From NCBI GenBank assembly GCA_016926705.1, contig JAFGOC010000131.1, positions 1 through 35,134 on the forward strand: a DNA stretch of 35,134 nt, in the 5' to 3' direction. Origin of the DNA: Dehalococcoidales bacterium (GTDB taxonomy: Bacteria; Chloroflexota; Dehalococcoidia; Dehalococcoidales; RBG-16-60-22). Below, piece after piece: positions 1-9,879 of this stretch. Positions within the stretch are counted from its first letter, which is position 1. Each line of letters opens with the position of its first letter. Below the pieces are notes generated by a model. That model was not told the DNA's origin and did not search any database. It saw only the letters and a program-made list of their open reading frames with translations. The translations under genes and the position numbers were made by a program.

Positions 1-881
1 CGACCGTTGATTACCAAACTGATATCGGCGCTGGTTCCGCCTATATCCATGCTGGCAACGTACGGCAGGTTGTACAAGCGACTCATATAGGTAGCACCGA
101 GCACGCCGGCGGAAGGTCCGGAGTTATGGGTCATAATGGCTGTTGTCTTAGCCACGCGGGCCACACCGCCATCGGCATGCACTACCAGGAGTGGTTTGCG
201 GCAGCCCCGCTTTCTCACTTCATCCTCGGCCTTGTAAAGGAAGCTAACCATATCCGGATGAAAATAGGCATTGAGTAAGGCCACATTGGTTCGGGAAGCA
301 TTATCAGTAGTGGTGCTAACTTCATTGGAGAGCAGCAATGGTACGGCACCCAGGTAGTGCTTCGGATAGTCATCATCGGCTATTTCTCTAACCTCTAGTT
401 CGTTACTAGGGTCAAGATGGGTATGATAAAGACTCACTACGATAATCCTTGCCCCACGCCCTAGGAGGCTGCGTATAGCAAGCCTAACCTCTTCTCTATC
501 GACAGGACTCTTACCCACTAACTCTTCGATGCCAACAACCATCTCGGCGGGAATGATGGAATCAAGCGCAGGACTCCTGATATCTGAAGAGTAGAGATTT
601 TTTTCAAAGCCTTTAGTCACAATTAGTCCCAGCCGCGGTCCAGACTTCTGTAGTAAAGTATTGGTAGCATGAGTAGTGGAAAACCTGATGACCTCTGTTT
701 CATGGAGTAGTTGCGATACGGTAAGTCCCAGCTTTATAGCACCTTCTTCGACACACTTCAGGAAACATATCGTCAGGTCATGGGGGGTCGTGTCCACCTT
801 TACCCATTCAATCTGTCCTTCACCGGTAAAGAAGCCGTCAGTAAAAGTCCCACCGTTATCGATATCAATTGTGAATTTCAT
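1..881 (-). CDS. Hydantoinase A/oxoprolinase family protein (HyuA / acetone-acetophenone carboxylase beta-like), N-terminal part, truncated by window edge
   Basis: Reverse-strand reading from ATG at 881 gives MKFTIDIDNGGTFTDGFFTGEGQIEWVKVDTTPHDLT... and runs open to base 1, ending ...YVASMDIGGTSADISLVINGR. Both GGTFTD and MDIGGTSAD are hallmark HyuA ATPase-fold motifs. Absent from the ORF track because it has no in-window stop. Confidence 0.9.
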   Translation of the reverse strand, partial: MKFTIDIDNGGTFTDGFFTGEGQIEWVKVDTTPHDLTICFLKCVEEGAIKLGLTVSQLLHETEVIRFSTTHATNTLLQKSGPRLGLIVTKGFEKNLYSSDIRSPALDSIIPAEMVVGIEELVGKSPVDREEVRLAIRSLLGRGARIIVVSLYHTHLDPSNELEVREIADDDYPKHYLGAVPLLLSNEVSTTTDNASRTNVALLNAYFHPDMVSFLYKAEDEVRKRGCRKPLLVVHADGGVARVAKTTAIMTHNSGPSAGVLGATYMSRLYNLPYVASMDIGGTSADISLVING

Positions 882-932
882 CCAAGACTACCTCATGAAT
901 ATTCGTTAAGAATCAAATAGATATTTAGGATA

Positions 933-962
933 TTTATATAACTTCTAAACATGGCGTGTCAA
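933..962 (-). promoter_or_regulatory. Putative sigma70-type promoter for the HyuA-like gene
   Basis: Minus strand TTGACA (957-962), 18-bp spacer, TATAAA (933-938); alternative -10 TATATA (935-940) with 16-bp spacer. About 50 nt upstream of the ATG at 881. Confidence 0.55.
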
Positions 963-1130
963 ACTAAGTAGATTATGTATATTAACAACACTTTGAGTGA
1001 ATCTCGGTCGTAAAAGTCGAGCAGGTTTTAATACTCCCTAGAGCCGTTATAATTAAGTTCTTTGATAGTCAGGCATTATTTTCAATAAGTTCAATCATCA
1101 AATACGGTGTTATGTATAGGATAAATAATG

Positions 1131-1159
1131 TTGACAATTTAAAATGATTGCGCTACACT
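1131..1159 (+). promoter_or_regulatory. Putative sigma70-type promoter for the ABC transporter operon
   Basis: TTGACA (1131-1136), 17-bp spacer, TACACT (1154-1159), upstream of the substrate-binding protein start at 1270. Confidence 0.6.
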
Positions 1160-1269
1160 AAGGTGCTTAAATTGGAATCTTATAATTTAGGCATAAAATT
1201 ACTATAGAAAGGGGGCTCTTGAATTCAGTAACCATCTATATATTTAGTTTTAATAGGAGGTCAATAAAA

Positions 1270-2853
1270 ATGAAGAGAGTTATATTTTTTACGCTTATCG
1301 CTATATTGTTAACAGGATTACTAGTAAGCGGCTGTGGTGAAGAAACCGCTCCGTCTACTACAACTACGCCAGCCGCTACCACACCAGCGGGTGAGCAACC
1401 CGAATACGGTGGCACTTTCATCTGGGTTCATAACGGAGGTATCACTCAGATTGGCGCCATTGCGGACAACCTAGGAATTGCCGCTCAAAGAAACACTTAT
1501 CCCATGTTCGAGGGGCTGTTGATGACAGACGAGCAGGATAATATCCAGCCATGGCTGGTGCAGACGTGGGATGTTTCCGATGATGGCAAAACAATTGTTT
1601 TTCACCTGGAGGAAAACGTAAAATTCCAAGACGGTACTGATTTTGATGCCGCGGCAGTACAGTATAATCTGGAGGCTGTCCTGGAAGCAAATATAAGCGG
1701 TTCTGCTTTCCTAAACAATGTCTCATCATATGAAATCGTCGATAAGTACACGCTTCAGCTTAACCTCACAGAAGTCGATTCCACGTTTTTGCTGCGCATA
1801 GCTCAGGGATATTTAGGACTGATGGCATCTCCTACCGCGATGCAAAAGGAAACAACGCCTGAGACTATCGCAGAGGTGCATTCAGTGGGTACCGGACCTT
1901 TCCTGTTCGATAGCTGGGAACGGGATTCTTACGTAAGATATGTAAGGTGGGATGGATACCGTAAACCCGGCTTGCCTTACCTGGATGCCATTGAAATCAG
2001 GAATACTGCTGACCTGACCGTTAGCATCATGTCGCTTCGGGCAGGAGAAATCCACGCTGTCGAGAATGTTGACCCCGTAGATGCTATACAACTCGGGGAA
2101 GAAGGTTTTACCATTTATCAACCTAACCTGTATTTCCTGCACAGCATTGTTCCGTCCGGAAATAATCCTGAATCTCCCTTTGCGATAAAGGAAGTCAGGT
2201 TAGCCCTTGAGTATGCAATCGACAAAAGAACCATTGCCCAAGGCGTCGGTATGGGTTATTACGAAGCCCTTAATCAGCTCGCGACTGCCAAAGACCCCTG
2301 GTATAATCCAGACCTGACTTTCCGCGAGTATGACCCGGACAGAGCTAGAGAGCTCTTAGAACTGGCAGGTTTCAAGAACGGTTTCCATACGACACTCATA
2401 TCAGATGTAATGGCCCGCCGGGACACTCTTACTGCCATACAGACCTACCTCGACGATGTGGGCATTACCACCGATTTGGAAATCCTTGATTTCGGGGCCG
2501 CCTTCGGTTTGCCACAACAAGGTTGGGAAGGCATATACTTCCCTGGTTTCCCCAATGTGGGCACGCTGCTGGGAATTCAGGGGCGCTGGGGTGAACAGAC
2601 GACCTATATCAGCATCTACCAGCCAGAGGGCTACTGGGAAAAATGGGATGCCCTCAAAGCCGAATTGGATACTGCTGAACGAACCGAAATCCTAATAGAC
2701 ATCTTAGAGACAATATACGATGAAGTTATCGGTATCCCCTATCAGGGTGATGCGCCGCTGGTGGCGATGGATCCCAAGCTGCATGGCTTTGCCCACCATG
2801 CTTTCCATGTTACCAGTTTCTGGGCTCCTGGTGAGGTTTGGCTGGAAAAGTAA
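1270..2853 (+). CDS. ABC transporter substrate-binding lipoprotein, family 5 (DppA/OppA-like)
   Basis: Track ORF 1219-2853; likely true start ATG 1270 (MKRVIFFTLIAILLTGLLVSGCGEE) with AGGAGG about 10 nt upstream. Lipobox LVSGC, then a family 5 SBP body (YGGTFIW..., VKFQDGTDFDAAAVQYNLE). Confidence 0.93.
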   Translation: MKRVIFFTLIAILLTGLLVSGCGEETAPSTTTTPAATTPAGEQPEYGGTFIWVHNGGITQIGAIADNLGIAAQRNTYPMFEGLLMTDEQDNIQPWLVQTWDVSDDGKTIVFHLEENVKFQDGTDFDAAAVQYNLEAVLEANISGSAFLNNVSSYEIVDKYTLQLNLTEVDSTFLLRIAQGYLGLMASPTAMQKETTPETIAEVHSVGTGPFLFDSWERDSYVRYVRWDGYRKPGLPYLDAIEIRNTADLTVSIMSLRAGEIHAVENVDPVDAIQLGEEGFTIYQPNLYFLHSIVPSGNNPESPFAIKEVRLALEYAIDKRTIAQGVGMGYYEALNQLATAKDPWYNPDLTFREYDPDRARELLELAGFKNGFHTTLISDVMARRDTLTAIQTYLDDVGITTDLEILDFGAAFGLPQQGWEGIYFPGFPNVGTLLGIQGRWGEQTTYISIYQPEGYWEKWDALKAELDTAERTEILIDILETIYDEVIGIPYQGDAPLVAMDPKLHGFAHHAFHVTSFWAPGEVWLEK

Positions 2854-2874
2854 TAAACAAAAAGAAATATGAAA

Positions 2875-2935
2875 AGAGGGCTGGTTGTTGCGTGCTATTG
2901 AGAACAAGCGCTTTCAGGTATACAGCCAGCTCTCT
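2875..2935 (+). terminator. Intercistronic stem-loop (attenuator/processing-site candidate) between SBP and permease genes
   Basis: AGAGGGCTGG (2875-2884) pairs with CCAGCTCTCT (2926-2935), 10 bp with one G.U pair, in the 172-bp gap between genes of the operon. No U-tract. Confidence 0.35.
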
Positions 2936-3025
2936 AAATAATTGATATTACAATTTATTAGCAGGCACATTGGGAAACTGATATACGACTCCCGGTAAAC
3001 CCCTGTTAACCGGTCGAGGTTTTGT

Positions 3026-3982
3026 ATGACATCATATATTATTCGCCGTTTATTTATGGGCGTCGTTGTAATTTTCATAGTTACGGTGATTGTCTTTTTG
3101 TTCATACGCCTTTTACCCGGCGACCCCCTGACGATATACCTTAACAAGACTGATATGCAGCAGTTGACCGAAGAGCAACTCCAGGAGTTGAGGGTAAAGT
3201 TTGGCCTGGAAAAATCCCTCCCTATGCAGTACATAGACTGGATGGCGGGATTATTTAAGGGCGATATGGGGCAATCAATTTATTATGATATAGATGTCCG
3301 TATCCTGATGACCGAGCGTATGCCGGTTACACTTTATCTGGGTGCTCTGGCGTTTGTAATTTCAGGAGTATTGGGTATCGCCTTTGGAGTTATCTGTGCA
3401 TTGAAGCGCGGCACTTGGTTGGATACGCTGGTTACCCTGCTGGCAAATATCGGTGTAACCATGCCTTCATTCTGGGTTGGCATTATCCTGATTTATATAC
3501 TATCAGTCAAGGCTGGATGGTTGCCGGTAAGCGGCTACATATCACCATTCGAAGACTTCTGGGAAAGCACCCGGCGTATTATCATGCCAGTCACTTGTCT
3601 GGCGCTATTCCCCGTAGCTTCTTTAACCCGGCTGACCCGCTCTTCGATGTTGGAAGTGATCCAGCAGGACTACATCCGCACCGCCTGGTCTAAAGGATTA
3701 AAAGAGCGGCTGATTGTCAGCCGGCACACTATTAAAAACGCCCTGATACCAGTGATTACGGTTATAGGTGTGCAGGTGGCCTTTATTTTCGGCGGTTCAG
3801 TACTTATAGAGTCGGTTTTCAACATAAACGGTATCGGGAGACTGGCTACGCAAGCCGTGCAAAATCAGGACTATCAGGTTGTGCAGGCTATTACACTAAT
3901 TATGGCCATCATGGTAGTAATAGCTAACCTTATCGTTGATATTTCTTACGGATGGCTTGACCCCAGGATTAGATATGAATAA
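3026..3982 (+). CDS. ABC transporter permease (DppB/OppB-like)
   Basis: MTSYIIRRLFMGVVVIFIVTVIVFLFIRLLPGDP N-terminus typical of DppB; EAA-like segment with GLKERLIVSRHTIKNALIPVITVIG. Confidence 0.94.
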   Translation: MTSYIIRRLFMGVVVIFIVTVIVFLFIRLLPGDPLTIYLNKTDMQQLTEEQLQELRVKFGLEKSLPMQYIDWMAGLFKGDMGQSIYYDIDVRILMTERMPVTLYLGALAFVISGVLGIAFGVICALKRGTWLDTLVTLLANIGVTMPSFWVGIILIYILSVKAGWLPVSGYISPFEDFWESTRRIIMPVTCLALFPVASLTRLTRSSMLEVIQQDYIRTAWSKGLKERLIVSRHTIKNALIPVITVIGVQVAFIFGGSVLIESVFNINGIGRLATQAVQNQDYQVVQAITLIMAIMVVIANLIVDISYGWLDPRIRYE

Positions 3983-3993
3983 AAGGATTTAAT

Positions 3994-4908
3994 ATGACTA
4001 ACAACGCCAACAATAATCCTCAGCCGGTTGATATCGCCAAGTGGTCGGAGACTGCCCCGCGCTACAGTGAGACTAAACGCATGATATCAGTTTTTATTGG
4101 GCGCCCACTGCCGGTCATCGGGCTTGTCATTATCGTATTGTTGATACTTGTGGCCATTTTTGCCCCGTTGCTGGCTCCTTATCCCCCAAACCAAATGGAC
4201 ATCCCCAATAAACTCCAGCAGCCGAGTTCCGAGCACTGGCTGGGGACAGATTCTCTGGGAAGAGACACGTTAAGCCGGATTATTTACGGCTCGCGTACAT
4301 CTCTGATTATCGGTATTTCCGTAATGGCGATATCGTCCATCACAGGGACTGTCCTCGGTTTAGTAGCGGCGTATTTCGGTGGTGCTATTTATCATATTAT
4401 AATGAGATTTATGGACGCCTTGATGGCTTTCCCGATGTTACTCCTGGCATTACTTGTTGCGTCATTGCTGGGGGCAGGTATGCTAAATATAATCATTGCT
4501 TTGGGCATCGGCATGATAGCTGCACCCTGCCGTCTGATGTGCGGCGTCGTGATGTCCGTGAAGCAAAATGATTATGTTCTCTCCGCACGAGCGATGGGTA
4601 TGTCTAACTTGCGATTGATGTTTCAAGAAATCCTACCCAATGCCTTCCCACCACTGCTGGTGATGATTACTATCAGCATAGGCGCAGTTATTCTTGCTGA
4701 AGCGGGTTTAAGCTTCCTCGGCATCGGCATTACCCCACCGACCGCCACCTGGGGAGGCATGGTAAATGATGGCTATAAATTTATCACTACCCACCCCGTT
4801 TTAGCTATTTCACCCGGGGTGGCGATTATGTTGATTGTCTTTGGTTTTAACATGCTGGGTGATGGTTTACGGGACGCACTGGACCCGAAACTAAGAGGTG
4901 TAATATAG
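3994..4908 (+). CDS. ABC transporter permease (DppC/OppC-like)
   Basis: LAPYPPNQMD...HWLGTDSLGRDTLSRIIYGSRTSL and AEAGLSFLGIGITPPTATWGGMVNDG motifs of DppC. Confidence 0.94.
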   Translation: MTNNANNNPQPVDIAKWSETAPRYSETKRMISVFIGRPLPVIGLVIIVLLILVAIFAPLLAPYPPNQMDIPNKLQQPSSEHWLGTDSLGRDTLSRIIYGSRTSLIIGISVMAISSITGTVLGLVAAYFGGAIYHIIMRFMDALMAFPMLLLALLVASLLGAGMLNIIIALGIGMIAAPCRLMCGVVMSVKQNDYVLSARAMGMSNLRLMFQEILPNAFPPLLVMITISIGAVILAEAGLSFLGIGITPPTATWGGMVNDGYKFITTHPVLAISPGVAIMLIVFGFNMLGDGLRDALDPKLRGVI

Positions 4909-4942
4909 GTTACTAAATATATATTGTGAGTCATATTTTATT

Positions 4943-5932
4943 GTGTCTTTATTGAGTATTGAGAACCTAAAAACATATTTCCATACGTATCGCGGACTGG
5001 TAAAAGCCGTTGATGGGGTCTCTTTCAACGTCGATGAGAAGGAAATAGTCGGGCTGGTAGGAGAAAGTGGCTGTGGCAAATCGGTTAGCATGCTTTCTGT
5101 CCTACAGCTAATATCCAGCCCTCCAGGGGAGATTGTCGGCGGGAAGGTGATGTTTGAGGGTCAGGATCTACTGAAATACAGGTCTAAAAGCAATATGATG
5201 AATTCCATTCGCGGTGCTAAAATCGCCATGATTTTCCAGGAACCGATGACCTCGCTCAATCCGGTGCTTACTATCGGCCGGCAACTGACTGAAAGCATGG
5301 AAGTCCACCTAAAGATGACGCCGCAAATGGCGAGAGAGAGAGCAGTTGAGCTATTGCGACTGGTCGGTATCCCCGATGCAAAAAGACGTCTCGATGCTTA
5401 CCCCCACCAATTTAGCGGTGGCATGCGTCAGAGGATGATGATTGGGATAGCGCTATCATGTAATCCTAAGATATTAATCGCCGATGAGCCGACAACGGCT
5501 GTCGATGTTACAACTCAGGCGCAGTTGCTGGAATTGATGCGGGATATGGTCGACCGGTTCAACACCGCCCTTATTATCGTGACGCATAATCTCGGTGTAG
5601 TTGCCCGCTATGCCGAGAGGATTTACGTTATGTATTCTGGGCGTATCGTGGAATCAGGTCTGGCTGATGAAATCTTTCTTGAACCTAGGCATCCTTATAC
5701 CATTGGTCTGCTAAAGTGCGTTCCGCAACTTGGCGAGACGCGTCAGGAAAGAAGACTAGAGCCTATTAAAGGACTGCCCCCTAATTTGATAAATATGCCT
5801 CCCAATTGCGCATTTTTGCCTAGATGCAACTATGCCATTGACAGGTGTAATCTGGAACCTTGGCCGTCATTAAAGCATGTAGGGGGGCGACACTATGTAG
5901 CTTGTTTTAGAGAAATATTGGAGAAGTCATGA
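4943..5932 (+). CDS. ABC transporter ATP-binding protein (DppD/OppD-like)
   Basis: Walker A GESGCGKS, signature [15 protein letters not shown], Walker [14 protein letters not shown]-terminal oligopeptide-type [17 protein letters not shown] start. Confidence 0.94.
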   Translation: MSLLSIENLKTYFHTYRGLVKAVDGVSFNVDEKEIVGLVGESGCGKSVSMLSVLQLISSPPGEIVGGKVMFEGQDLLKYRSKSNMMNSIRGAKIAMIFQEPMTSLNPVLTIGRQLTESMEVHLKMTPQMARERAVELLRLVGIPDAKRRLDAYPHQFSGGMRQRMMIGIALSCNPKILIADEPTTAVDVTTQAQLLELMRDMVDRFNTALIIVTHNLGVVARYAERIYVMYSGRIVESGLADEIFLEPRHPYTIGLLKCVPQLGETRQERRLEPIKGLPPNLINMPPNCAFLPRCNYAIDRCNLEPWPSLKHVGGRHYVACFREILEKS

Positions 5933-6909
5933 ACCGGGAAAATTCAACGAATGTCGTGGAATTACTAAACCTAAAGATGTATTTCCCGATTACGCGCGGA
6001 CTGTTGCGCCGCAAGGTCGGAGAGATAAAAGCCGTCGATGACGTCAGTTTTACCATTAAGAAGAACGAGACGCTTGGCCTCGTAGGCGAAAGTGGTTGCG
6101 GTAAAACAACGACCGGATGGTGTATCTTGCGCCTGTATAAACCCACGGCTGGGAAGATAATATTCAACGGCAGGGATATTTCCAGCATGAAGGAAAACCA
6201 GTTGCGTCCCTTTCGTTCCCGCATGGGAGCCATCTTCCAGGATCCTTATGGCTCGCTTAACCCCAGACAAACGGCGCGTACCATCGTAGGCATGCCAATA
6301 ATTATTCACGGCATGAAAACTAAAGGGTATGATGATAGAGTAGAAGAGCTCTTCAAACTTGTCGGGCTGGACCCTTCTATGATGACCCGTGTCCCTCATG
6401 AATTCAGCGGTGGTCAGCGACAACGCCTGGGCATTGCGCGTGCCCTTGCTTGCCAGCCTGAATTGATAATCTGCGATGAACCTGTATCGGCGCTGGATGT
6501 TTCCATACAAGCACAGATTATTAATTTACTGGAAGATCTACAAGAAAAACTCGGGCTTACTTACCTCTTTATTGCCCATGATCTTTCCGTTGTCCAACAC
6601 ATCAGTAACCGCGTAGCGGTTATGTACCTGGGACGCATTATAGAGATTGCCAATTCGAAAGAACTCTATGCAAATCCTCTCCACCCTTATACCAAGGCGT
6701 TGCTTTCTGCCATACCGGTACCAAACCCGGTGATAGAAAGAAAACGAACTCGGATAGTGTTGAAGGGCGAGGTACCAAGCCCCGCCGACCCGCCTCCGGG
6801 GTGTCCTTTTCACCCTAGGTGTAATGTAGCTATTGACGACTGTAAAACGGAAAAGCCGCAGCTTAAAGATGTCGGCAACGGGCACATGGTTGCATGCTTC
6901 AGGGTATAA
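5929..6909 (+). CDS. ABC transporter ATP-binding protein (DppF/OppF-like)
   Basis: Walker [10 protein letters not shown], signature [15 protein letters not shown], Walker [13 protein letters not shown]. Start overlaps the preceding stop (ATGA). Confidence 0.94.
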   Translation: MNRENSTNVVELLNLKMYFPITRGLLRRKVGEIKAVDDVSFTIKKNETLGLVGESGCGKTTTGWCILRLYKPTAGKIIFNGRDISSMKENQLRPFRSRMGAIFQDPYGSLNPRQTARTIVGMPIIIHGMKTKGYDDRVEELFKLVGLDPSMMTRVPHEFSGGQRQRLGIARALACQPELIICDEPVSALDVSIQAQIINLLEDLQEKLGLTYLFIAHDLSVVQHISNRVAVMYLGRIIEIANSKELYANPLHPYTKALLSAIPVPNPVIERKRTRIVLKGEVPSPADPPPGCPFHPRCNVAIDDCKTEKPQLKDVGNGHMVACFRV

Positions 6910-6943
6910 AGCAGTATATATCTCGACCTAGAGGAGAGAAGAG

Positions 6944-9616
6944 ATGATTGAGAAGGGCAAATCATCCAGGGAATCTCAAAAAGAGAAATCCTTCATAAAA
7001 GGACTTAGCCTAGCGGATTTCGGTGTTGATGGCAATCCTTCAGTCGTTGATGTAATTAGAGGGAGGATAGTCAGGATCCGGCCACTACACTATGAGTGGA
7101 AATATGATAAAAGAGATTTTAATCCCTGGAAAATAAAGGCACGCGGTAAGGTCCTGGAACCCAATATGAAAACATTATTACCTCCCTTCGCCTTGGCATA
7201 TAAAAAGCGGATTTACTCTCCAAACAGGATTCTCTACCCGTTGAAAAGAGTTGATTGGGATCCGAATGGCAACAGAAATATCGAAAACAGGGGAAAGAGC
7301 AGATACATGAGAATCTCCTGGGATGAGGCCTTGGAGACAATAGCACATGAACTTAATAGGATAATAGAAAGGTATGGGTCGGAGGCTGTGCTTGCCCAGG
7401 CAGATGGACATGGCGAAGGAAAAACAATACATGCTGCTCATGGTAGCGCCCTTAAACTTCTGGCGCTATTGGGCGATTGTACTCTGCAAATGAGGAACCC
7501 GGACAGCTGGGAGGGATGGGCCTGGGGTGCAAAACATGCCTGGGGAATGGAGCCTGTCGGTGAGATGGGGCCGTCCGCCAAAGTAATCCCAGATATTGCC
7601 GAGAATGCAGAATTGCTTCTGTTCTGGGGATGTGACCCGGAAACCACGCCATGGGGTTTTAACGGGCAGATGGCAAGTCGTGTCTGTTACTGGTTTACCG
7701 AGCTCGGTATAAAGTGTGTATATATCTGCCCGGAACTTAACTACGGAGCGGCTGTTCACGCCGATAAGTGGATTCCCATCATACCAAATACAGATGCCGC
7801 CCTACAACTGGCGATAGCCTATGTCTGGATTACTGAAGCGACCTATGATAGAAAGTATGTTACCTCGCATACTTTCGGCTTTGAGAAGTTTGAGGAATAC
7901 GTTTTGGGGAAAGAAGAGGGGATTCCCAAGACGCCTCAATGGGCGGCAAAGTTAACGGGTGTCCCTGCCATGACAATCAAGGCACTGGCAAGAGCCTGGG
8001 CAGCCAGACGGACGTCAATAGTACATGGCAACGGTGGCCCCGGTATGAGAAGCGCTTATTCCACCGAAGCAGGCAGGCTGGAGGTTTTACTCCTAGCGAT
8101 GCAGGGGTTAGGCAAGCCGGGGGCTCATCAGGTCAAAATGCTAGAATGGGGCATTGCCGGTATGTGGCACCCTAACGGAAGCCCAATGCCTCCGCCCAAA
8201 AATTATCCAGATTTCTTAAGGCCATCTTACTCCATTACCGAAGTCGGTGAACGAGCTAAAGCTCTTGACAGGAGAATAACCCCGCCTGGAATGAGAGAAT
8301 TGTTGACGCCGGCACCAGTCGATCCTAAGCAGTTTATTCCCAAGGACCTTATCCATGATGCTATTCTCCATCCCCCAATACACTGGTATGGTAACTCAAC
8401 CTTTCCCGGTACGGCCGATGATCAATTCATAAAATACACTTATCCGGCAAACGGCTGCTCGGAGATACACATGATATGGACTGATTCGCCCTGCTGGATA
8501 ACCTGCTGGAATGACAGCAATTCCTTCATAAAAGCGCTGCGAAGCCCGAAAATAGAGTTTATTCTAGCCCAGCACCAATGGCTCGAAAATGATTGCCTGT
8601 TTGCTGACATAATCCTGCCGGTGAGTACCAAATTCGAGCAGCATGATATAACGGCCGACCATGAAAGCGGGCAATTTTCCACTATTATGGACGGGGGCAG
8701 ATGTATCGAACCCATCGGAGTATCAAAAAGCGATTATGAGATAGTATGCATGATAGCCGAGAAACTTGGTTTGCTGGAGAAATTCACCGGAGGCAAGTCT
8801 GCTGAAGAATGGTTAAAAATTTCCTTCGAGTATTCTGGGATGCAGGATTTTATTAGCTATGAGGAGTTTGAAAGTAAGGGGTACTTTGTCATCCCGACCG
8901 ACCCGGAATGGAAGAGGTATCCGACGGGTTTAAGTAAATTCTACGAAGATCCTGGCAACAATCCTTTGAAAACCCCCTCCGGCAAGATAGAGTTTTATTC
9001 CCAGAATTTAGCTAAGCATTTCGCTGATGACAAGGAAAGACCGCCCGTGCCGCATTGGATTGAAAAGGGGGAGAGCCATGATGAAAGGCTTTCCAGTGAA
9101 AGAGCTAAGAAGTATCCTCTGATTATCATGTCCAACCATGGAAGATGGAGAGTACATGCGCAGTGCGATGATATTACCTGGACCAGGGAAATTCCGACCT
9201 GTAAGGTGGAAGGCCCTGATGGTTATAAATATGAGCCTCTCTGGATTAATGCAGCGGACGCCGCGGCAAGAGGAATTTGTACCGGTGATGTTATTAAAAT
9301 ATATAACGAAAGAGGGACGGTGCTCGGCGGTGCCTACGTAACCGAGCGAATGACGTCTGGAGTGGTTTACATGGATCACGGCGCAAGATATGACCCGATA
9401 ATACCTGGTGAGTTGGATAGGGGCGGAGCGATAAACACGATAACACCACACAACACAACGTCCAAGAACGCCACTGGAATGGTGGTTAGTAGTTTTTTGG
9501 TTGAAGTTCAGAAAGCTGACCTAGATGAACTAAAAAGCGAATATCCTGAAGCGTTCGCAAGACCATATCAAGCGGATGCCGGCCTGTGTATGGAACGAGT
9601 ATTATCGGGGAAATAA
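6944..9616 (+). CDS. Molybdopterin oxidoreductase (DMSO reductase superfamily), pyrogallol-phloroglucinol transhydroxylase large-subunit-like
   Basis: 890 aa. SWDEALETIAHEL, WGCDPETTPWG, IIPNTDAALQLAIAYVWI and NATG near the C-terminus are typical of the superfamily. No N-terminal CxxC[4Fe-4S] motif. NPDSWEGWAWG (Asp187-Ser188) resembles the transhydroxylase active-site Asp-Ser pair. Confidence 0.8.
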   Translation: MIEKGKSSRESQKEKSFIKGLSLADFGVDGNPSVVDVIRGRIVRIRPLHYEWKYDKRDFNPWKIKARGKVLEPNMKTLLPPFALAYKKRIYSPNRILYPLKRVDWDPNGNRNIENRGKSRYMRISWDEALETIAHELNRIIERYGSEAVLAQADGHGEGKTIHAAHGSALKLLALLGDCTLQMRNPDSWEGWAWGAKHAWGMEPVGEMGPSAKVIPDIAENAELLLFWGCDPETTPWGFNGQMASRVCYWFTELGIKCVYICPELNYGAAVHADKWIPIIPNTDAALQLAIAYVWITEATYDRKYVTSHTFGFEKFEEYVLGKEEGIPKTPQWAAKLTGVPAMTIKALARAWAARRTSIVHGNGGPGMRSAYSTEAGRLEVLLLAMQGLGKPGAHQVKMLEWGIAGMWHPNGSPMPPPKNYPDFLRPSYSITEVGERAKALDRRITPPGMRELLTPAPVDPKQFIPKDLIHDAILHPPIHWYGNSTFPGTADDQFIKYTYPANGCSEIHMIWTDSPCWITCWNDSNSFIKALRSPKIEFILAQHQWLENDCLFADIILPVSTKFEQHDITADHESGQFSTIMDGGRCIEPIGVSKSDYEIVCMIAEKLGLLEKFTGGKSAEEWLKISFEYSGMQDFISYEEFESKGYFVIPTDPEWKRYPTGLSKFYEDPGNNPLKTPSGKIEFYSQNLAKHFADDKERPPVPHWIEKGESHDERLSSERAKKYPLIIMSNHGRWRVHAQCDDITWTREIPTCKVEGPDGYKYEPLWINAADAAARGICTGDVIKIYNERGTVLGGAYVTERMTSGVVYMDHGARYDPIIPGELDRGGAINTITPHNTTSKNATGMVVSSFLVEVQKADLDELKSEYPEAFARPYQADAGLCMERVLSGK

Positions 9617-9861
9617 CCTGAAGCTAGATTTTCTTCTGACTCGATTCCCAGCCTTCTTATTTCGCGTCACACTTTTCATGTTTTAAATGTTATTCAAGAC
9701 AGACTACATTTAAACTCTCTAATCCGGTGTTAGAAGGATTATACTAATTGGAATTATTAGTATTTGAAAATCGATGATATTAAACTAAGATAAGAGAGTT
9801 TGATAAGATTGTAGTGTCTCCCGGAAAGCTTCTCTTGGACGGGGAGTTCGGAATATACACC

Positions 9862-9879
9862 TGATATAGGTTTATATCA
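9862..9879. repeat. AT-rich perfect inverted repeat at the 3' end of the Nif3-like gene (weak bidirectional terminator candidate)
   Basis: TGATATA (9862-9868) GGTT TATATCA (9873-9879), located between convergent genes. Confidence 0.3.

Noticed and set aside
676-920. Two short plus-strand ORFs (77 and 69 aa)
   Set aside because: Antisense to the HyuA-like reading frame and without protein-like features.
5971-6510. 179-aa minus-strand ORF
   Set aside because: Antisense within the DppF-like ATPase gene, which has complete Walker/signature motifs; no domain recognised.
9617-9876. Possible small RNA in the convergent intergenic region
   Set aside because: AT-rich sequence with only a weak inverted repeat near the Nif3 stop; no promoter/terminator pair strong enough to support an ncRNA.
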